Of a stretch of 64,000 nucleotides of DNA, positions 59,867 to 64,000 are shown one piece after another. The stretch's first letter is position 1; each line of letters opens with the position of its first letter. This stretch comes from Streptomyces atroolivaceus (lineage in GTDB: Bacteria; Actinomycetota; Actinomycetes; Streptomycetales; Streptomycetaceae). The stretch is from NCBI RefSeq assembly GCF_000717025.1, contig NZ_JNXG01000017.1, positions 248,001 through 312,000 of the forward strand, given 5' to 3'. Position numbers and translations under genes: made by a program. The notes below the pieces were generated by a model that worked only from the letters and a program-made list of their open reading frames with translations, searched no databases and was not told the origin of the DNA.

Positions 59867-60925
59867 TTGAAGTTCTCCGTGCTCTCTCTCGTCGGCCACG
59901 CCCCGCATCCTCTGACCGGCGAACTCCCCTCGGCCGCCGAACGGTTCCACGAGGTGATCGAGACCGGTGCCGCGGCTGAGCGGCTCGGCTTCGACGCGTA
60001 CGCGATCGGGGAACGGCACGCCGGGCCGTTCCTCTCGTCGAGCCCAGGGGTGATCCTGGGCGCGCTGGCCGCCAGGACCTCCACCATCCGGCTCCTGACC
60101 GGGGTCACGGTCGTCGCGATCCTCGATCCGGTGCGGGTGGCGGAGGAGTTCGCGACACTCGACCAGATAGCGCGCGGCAGACTCGAACTCGTCGTGGGGA
60201 AGGGTGCGGAGGCCGGGCACTTCAGCCTGTTCGGGCTGGACGAGGAGCGGCAGTGGGATCTGCAGAAGGAGAAGTACGAGCTGCTGCGCCGGCTGTGGAG
60301 CGAGGAAGGGGTGGACTGGGACGGTGAGTTCCGTCCGCCGCTGAAGAACGTGACGACCGTGCCCCGCCCGTACGCCGGGCCGCCGCGGATCTGGCACGGC
60401 TCGGCGACCAGCCTCAACTCGCCCGAACTGGCGGCCCGGCACGGCGACCCCCTGTTCACCGCCAACGCGATCCAGCCGCGCGAGGCCTACGCGAGGCTGA
60501 TCGCCTACTACCGCCAGCGGTTCGAGGCGTACGGGCGCGATCCGGCGGACGCGCGGGTGGCGGCGGGCTCCGGCGGCCTGCTGATCGCGGACACCACGCG
60601 GAAGGCGGTCGAACGCTACAAGGAGCTGTACGAGGCCAAGGTCGCCCAGTCCTTCAAACCGCATCTGGAGGGCAGGGCCGGCTACAACACCCCGTTCCGC
60701 ACGATCGAGGACGCGATGGCCGACGGCCCGCAGCTCATCGGCTCCCCGCAGCAGATCATCGACAAGATCCTCGGCTTCCACGCGGTGTACCGGCACGATC
60801 TGCAGTCGCTCACCGTGGACGGATTCGGCCTGTCGCACGGCGAGCAGCTGGAGACGCTCCAGCGCTTCGCCGAGGAGATCGCCCCGGTGGTACGGCGTGA
60901 GGCGCCCTCCACGCTCTGGGACTGA
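59867..60925 (+). CDS. LLM-class flavin-dependent oxidoreductase
   Basis: A 352-residue luciferase-like monooxygenase, FMN- or F420-dependent. It has the N-terminal barrel strand FDAYAIGERHAGPF, TGVTVVAILDPVRVAEEFATLDQIARGRLELVVGKG, here a family landmark, and a C-terminal IGSPQQIIDKILGFH then SLTVDGFG. TTG 59867 has GGAAGG about 9 bases upstream. Homologues oxidise small organics, including sulfur or aldehyde compounds; this substrate is not evident. Cotranscription with the preceding LLM gene is likely. A tandem repeat starts at its stop codon. Confidence 0.87.
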   Translation: MKFSVLSLVGHAPHPLTGELPSAAERFHEVIETGAAAERLGFDAYAIGERHAGPFLSSSPGVILGALAARTSTIRLLTGVTVVAILDPVRVAEEFATLDQIARGRLELVVGKGAEAGHFSLFGLDEERQWDLQKEKYELLRRLWSEEGVDWDGEFRPPLKNVTTVPRPYAGPPRIWHGSATSLNSPELAARHGDPLFTANAIQPREAYARLIAYYRQRFEAYGRDPADARVAAGSGGLLIADTTRKAVERYKELYEAKVAQSFKPHLEGRAGYNTPFRTIEDAMADGPQLIGSPQQIIDKILGFHAVYRHDLQSLTVDGFGLSHGEQLETLQRFAEEIAPVVRREAPSTLWD

Positions 60926-60986
60926 CAGGGGCGGTGGGCGGACCGGGCGGTGTACTGACAGGGGCGGTGGGGCGGACCGGGCGGCG
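60921..60986. repeat. Two-copy 33-base tandem repeat across the LLM gene stop
   Basis: Copies at 60921-60953 and 60954-60986 (ACTGACAGGGGCGGTG start, CGGACCGGGCGG near the end) differ by one inserted G and the last few bases. The first copy includes the TGA stop of the LLM gene. Probably a recent slippage duplication. Confidence 0.8.
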
Positions 60987-61103
60987 CGGTGCCCGGTCCG
61001 TCGTCCGCGGGCCGCACAGGCCGGGGCCGGCTCCGTCCGCGACCTGTGCGGACTTTCGCAGCCCCTGAGGTTCCCCGTTCGGCAGGGGCCGCATAATGAG
61101 CAC

Positions 61104-61118
61104 ATACATCGGATGTAT
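61104..61118. promoter_or_regulatory. GntR operator at its own gene (ATACATC-G-GATGTAT)
   Basis: A perfect 15-base dyad with 7-base arms lies 21 bases before the GntR ATG. Related copies precede the facing fuconate dehydratase gene at 63925-63957, so one repressor probably reads both. Confidence 0.7.
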
Positions 61119-61138
61119 TGTGCGCGAGGAGGCCCCGC

Positions 61139-61810
61139 ATGGCCGTCACCGACGAAGCGATCGAGAAGATCAAGGCAATGATCGTCTCCGGCGCCCTGGC
61201 CCCGGGAGACCGTCTTCCCAAGGAGAGCGAGCTCGCGGCCGAGCTCGGCCTGTCACGCAACTCTCTGCGCGAGGCGGTGCGCGCCCTGTCACTGATCCGG
61301 ATCCTCGACGTCCGCCAGGGCGACGGCACCTACGTCACGAGCCTGGACCCGCAGCTGCTTCTGGAGGCACTCAGTTTCGTGGTGGACTTCCACCGCGACG
61401 ACACGGTGCTGGAGTTCCTCGCGGTCCGCCGGATCCTGGAACCGGCGGCCACGGCGATGGCGGCGTCGCGCATCGAGGAAGAGGAACTGAACGCCCTGAG
61501 CGCCCAGTTGGACGCGCTGGGCCCCGATCCCTCGGTGGAGGCGCTGGTCGCCGGCGATCTGGAGTTCCACCGCGGCATCGTCCGGGCCTCCGGCAATTCG
61601 GTGCTGTGCTCCCTGCTGGACGGCCTGTCCGGCCCGACCACCAGGGCCAGGGTGTGGCGCGGACTGACCCAGGAGGACGCGGTCAGCCGCACCCTGCACG
61701 AGCACCGGGCGATTCTCGCCGCGCTGCGGGACCGGGACGCGGAGGCGGCCAGGTCCTGGGCGACGGTCCACGTGGCGAGCGTGGAACAGTGGCTGCGCTC
61801 AACCCTGTGA
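61139..61810 (+). CDS. GntR/FadR-family regulator of the fuconate locus
   Basis: A 223-residue regulator with an N-terminal winged HTH (RLPKESELAAELGLSRNSLRE, about 25-50) and an FCD domain with the metal-type EFLAVRRILEP, LEFHRGIVRASGN and LHEHRAILAALRD. ATG 61139 has GAGGAGG 6 bases upstream. It is convergent with the SDR gene, their stop codons overlapping by 12 bases. Perfect dyads upstream of it and of the dehydratase gene point to autoregulation and control of L-fucose/fuconate breakdown; the inducer may be fuconate or a keto-deoxy derivative. Confidence 0.88.
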   Translation: MAVTDEAIEKIKAMIVSGALAPGDRLPKESELAAELGLSRNSLREAVRALSLIRILDVRQGDGTYVTSLDPQLLLEALSFVVDFHRDDTVLEFLAVRRILEPAATAMAASRIEEEELNALSAQLDALGPDPSVEALVAGDLEFHRGIVRASGNSVLCSLLDGLSGPTTRARVWRGLTQEDAVSRTLHEHRAILAALRDRDAEAARSWATVHVASVEQWLRSTL

Positions 61811-62587
61811 GGGTGCGGCGGGGCGCAGCCGAAGACCCTGCATCCCGCCGTCGACGGCGAGTGCGGTGCCGGTGACGGACGCGGCCGCCGGGCTCGCCAG
61901 GTAGACGACCGCGGCGGCCACCTCGTCGGCGGACACCAGCCGTCCCAGCGGCTGGCGGGCGTCGAGCGCGGCGCGCTCCGCCGCCGGGTCCTCGGCCCGG
62001 TCGAGCAGCCGGCCGATCCAGGGGGTGTCAGCGGTGCCGGGATTGACGCAGTTGACCCTGATCCCCTCACGGACATGGTCGGCGGCCATCGCGAGGGTGA
62101 GGGAGAGCACGGCCCCCTTGCTCGCGCTGTAGAGCGCGCGCTGCGGCAGGCCGGCGGTCGCGGCGATGGAGCAGGTCTGGGTGATCGACACGGCCCCGGG
62201 CCGCCCGGTGGCGGCGCGGCGCAGATGGGGCAGCGCGTGGCGGGCGACGCGGACCATGCCGACCACGTTGATGTCCAGGACGCGCGCCCACTCCTCGTCG
62301 GCGTTGTCCTCGACGGTCCCGATCGAGCCGATCCCCGCGTTGGACACCAGGGTGTGGAGTCCGCCGAGCTCCGCGGCGGCCCGGTCGACCGCGTTCCGTA
62401 CGGCGCCGTCGTCCCTCACGTCGGCCTCGAGGGCCAGCGCCCCCTCGGGAGCGCCGGCGGGATCGAGGTCCAGCACGGCGACACTCGCCCCGCGCGCGAG
62501 CAGCAGTGCTGCCACCGCGGCCCCGATACCGGATGCGCCGCCCGTCACCAGCGCGGACAGCCCCTCGAAATCCTGCGTGCCGGTCAT
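61799..62587 (-). CDS. SDR-family oxidoreductase (probable keto-deoxy-fuconate or sugar dehydrogenase)
   Basis: NAD(P)-dependent dehydrogenase of 262 residues with the SDR cofactor motif [22 protein letters not shown], Asp (LDLD) favouring NAD, NAGIG, catalytic Ser region [18 protein letters not shown] with catalytic Tyr and Lys, and [12 protein letters not shown] 62587 overlaps the dehydratase stop by 4 bases, so they are translated together. In the oxidative L-fucose route an SDR oxidises 2-keto-3-deoxy-L-fuconate; fucose dehydrogenase is the alternative. The assignment is by context. Confidence 0.85.
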   Translation of the reverse strand: MTGTQDFEGLSALVTGGASGIGAAVAALLLARGASVAVLDLDPAGAPEGALALEADVRDDGAVRNAVDRAAAELGGLHTLVSNAGIGSIGTVEDNADEEWARVLDINVVGMVRVARHALPHLRRAATGRPGAVSITQTCSIAATAGLPQRALYSASKGAVLSLTLAMAADHVREGIRVNCVNPGTADTPWIGRLLDRAEDPAAERAALDARQPLGRLVSADEVAAAVVYLASPAAASVTGTALAVDGGMQGLRLRPAAPSQG

Positions 62588-63906
62588 CGGACGGTCTCCT
62601 CGGGTGTGCGGCGGGCCTGCCAGACGGGGCCCTGCGGATAGCGGTGTCCGGCGATCGAGGCGGGGAGCATCCGGGCCGAGAAGCCCGGCGCGCGAGGGGT
62701 GACGTAGCGGCCGTCCTCGATCACGGCCGGGTCTGCGAAGTGCTCGTGGAGGTGGTCGACGTACTCGATGACGCGGTCCTCCCAGCTGCCGGAGACCGCG
62801 ACGTAGTCGAACATCGAGAGGTGCTGGACCAGCTCGCACAGCCCGACGCCTCCGGCGTGAGGGCATACCGGGACGCCGTACTTGGCGGCGAGCAGCAGGA
62901 CCGCGAGGTTCTCGTTGACGCCCGCGACGCGTGCGGCGTCGATCTGGACGAAGTCGACCGCGCCCGCCTGGAGCAGTTGCTTGAACACGACCCGGTTGGC
63001 GATGTGTTCGCCGGTGGCGACCTTGACCGGCTGCCCGGCGCGCACGGCGGCGTGGCCGAGCACGTCGTCGGGGCTCGTGGGTTCCTCGATCCAGTACGGG
63101 TCGAACGGGGCGAGCGCGTTCATCCAGTCCACCGCGCCGGCCACGTCCCAGCGCTGGTTGGCGTCGACGGCGATCCGGATGCCGGGGCCCACGGCCTGGC
63201 GGGCGAGTGCGAGCCGCCGGATGTCGTCGTCCAGATCGGCGCCGACCTTCAGCTTGATCTGGGTGAATCCGTCGGCGACGGCCTCCTTGGCCAGGCGGAC
63301 GAGCTTGTCGTCGTCGTATCCCAGCCAGCCGGGCGAGGTGGTGTACGCGGGATAGCCCTGGGCGAGCAGCCGCTCGGTGCGCTCGGCACGGCCCGGCTCG
63401 GCGGCACGGAGGATGCCGAGCGCCTCCTGCGGGGTGAGGGCGTCCGTGAGGTAGCGGAAGTCGACGAGGGAGACGAGCTCCTCCGGGGTCATCTCCGCGA
63501 GGAACTGCCAGACGGGCTTCCCGGCCAGTCTCGCCGCGAGGTCCCAGGCCGCGTTGACGACGGCTCCGGCCGCCATGTGCATCACGCCCTTCTCGGGGCC
63601 GAGCCAGCGCAGCTGGGAGTCGTGCGTGAGGCTGCGGTACAGGGCGGCGAGGTCCGCGGCGGTACGCGGCACGGGGCGTCCCGCCACGTAGGGCCGGAGC
63701 GTCTCGATGGCCGCGGCCATGACATCGTTGCCGCGCCCGATGGTGAAGCAGAAGCCGTGCCCCTCCTCGCCCGCGCCGTCCGCGCGCAGGACGACGTAGG
63801 CGGCGGAGTAGTCGGGATCGGGGTTCATGGCGTCCGAGCCGTCCAGCTGCTCCGAGGTGGGAAACCGGATGTCGTCGACCTCGAAAGCCATGACGGTCAG
63901 ACTCAT
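62584..63906 (-). CDS. fucD: L-fuconate dehydratase-like enolase-superfamily enzyme
   Basis: Dehydrates L-fuconate to 2-keto-3-deoxy-L-fuconate, 440 residues. The N-terminal capping domain precedes the barrel, which shows K-x-K in [11 protein letters not shown], metal ligands in [15 protein letters not shown] and ATGEHIAN, and the Asp/His dyad in QIDAARVAG and [23 protein letters not shown] and [12 protein letters not shown] match the fuconate dehydratase subgroup rather than generic mandelate racemases. ATG 63906 has GGGGG about 5 bases upstream. First gene of the operon with the SDR; the GntR operators lie just upstream. Confidence 0.85.
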   Translation of the reverse strand: MSLTVMAFEVDDIRFPTSEQLDGSDAMNPDPDYSAAYVVLRADGAGEEGHGFCFTIGRGNDVMAAAIETLRPYVAGRPVPRTAADLAALYRSLTHDSQLRWLGPEKGVMHMAAGAVVNAAWDLAARLAGKPVWQFLAEMTPEELVSLVDFRYLTDALTPQEALGILRAAEPGRAERTERLLAQGYPAYTTSPGWLGYDDDKLVRLAKEAVADGFTQIKLKVGADLDDDIRRLALARQAVGPGIRIAVDANQRWDVAGAVDWMNALAPFDPYWIEEPTSPDDVLGHAAVRAGQPVKVATGEHIANRVVFKQLLQAGAVDFVQIDAARVAGVNENLAVLLLAAKYGVPVCPHAGGVGLCELVQHLSMFDYVAVSGSWEDRVIEYVDHLHEHFADPAVIEDGRYVTPRAPGFSARMLPASIAGHRYPQGPVWQARRTPEETVR

Positions 63907-63924
63907 GTGCGCCCCCAGGGCAAT

Positions 63925-63957
63925 AACATCGGATCTCTCATTGGTCATCCGATGTAT
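63925..63957. promoter_or_regulatory. Paired GntR operator upstream of the fuconate dehydratase gene
   Basis: ACATCGGAT (63926-63934) and its complement ATCCGATGT (63947-63955) form an inverted pair centred 21 bp apart; ATACATCGGATG read from 63957 on the minus strand matches 12 of 15 positions of the GntR-gene dyad. It starts 19 bases upstream of the fucD ATG, where repression would block the promoter. Bases after 63958 to the window end show nothing recognisable. Confidence 0.65.
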
Positions 63958-64000
63958 AACCCCTCACAGGTCGCGCAGTCCAGGGCCTGACGGAAGTTTG

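Noticed and set aside
1..64000. CRISPR arrays, tRNA genes, insertion sequences, prophage
   Set aside because: No regularly spaced repeats, no recognisable tRNA or transposase sequence seen on reading both strands.

Overview
The window is high-GC DNA with strong third-position GC bias, many GTG/TTG starts, GTGA/ATGA overlapping operons, a Pup-proteasome cluster and a gyl-type glycerol operon. Together these point to the chromosome of a Streptomyces species (phylum Actinomycetota). The gene order broadly resembles the S. coelicolor chromosome from glnA4 through the proteasome genes to gylR-glpFKD; that comparison is from memory and no alignment was run. No tRNA, rRNA, CRISPR array, insertion sequence or prophage was seen.

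Regions. (1) 1-5271: partial GlnA4-type gamma-glutamylation enzyme, GntR regulator and C26 gamma-glutamyl hydrolase (amine catabolism); LysR regulator divergent from a TDT-family exporter; XRE-cupin regulator. (2) 5401-9027: glycine betaine/proline ABC transporter whose permease is fused to two tandem substrate-binding domains. (3) 9266-11839: 5'-3' exonuclease, siderophore-interacting protein behind an iron box, MerR regulator. (4) 11945-13344: two-gene membrane operon divergent from MerR. (5) 13383-21759: a SigK/RskA locus with its probable regulon: an FAD oxidoreductase-DUF1365-CFA synthase-DUF1295 operon (as in the mycobacterial sigK locus), a membrane molybdoenzyme and a fasciclin lipoprotein. 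Three promoters here share one ECF-type motif. (6) 22171-31987: SPW-repeat membrane protein, SKI2/HelY-like helicase, lipid kinase, TatC/TatA, two small proteins, PafC/PafB and two FKBP isomerases. (7) 32110-41796: the Pup-proteasome system (pafA, prcA, prcB, pup, dop, arc) with an inserted MFS/LacI pair. (8) 42038-49781: ferredoxin, secreted protein, TrmI, site-2 protease, RecB-like nuclease, response regulator, peptide-binding lipoprotein, HAD phosphatase. (9) 49920-58748: metH and the glycerol operon gylR-glpF-glpK-glpD. (10) 58868-63906: two luciferase-like oxidoreductases, then a GntR regulator facing an L-fuconate dehydratase/SDR operon with shared operator sequences.

How they work together: proteins are pupylated by PafA, depupylated or prepared by Dop and degraded by ARC-PrcAB, with PafBC acting as DNA-damage regulator; TatAC may export the Tat-like molybdoenzyme; glycerol is imported, phosphorylated and oxidised under GylR; fuconate breakdown is probably under the GntR protein. 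The most informative non-coding signals are the three matching SigK-type promoters, the GntR operator shared across the fuconate locus, the GylR-like repeats, the iron box and several perfect terminator hairpins. Two decayed genes stand out: a CFA-synthase-like remnant held by overlapping stop/start codons, and a frameshifted endonuclease VII fragment between pup and prcB.
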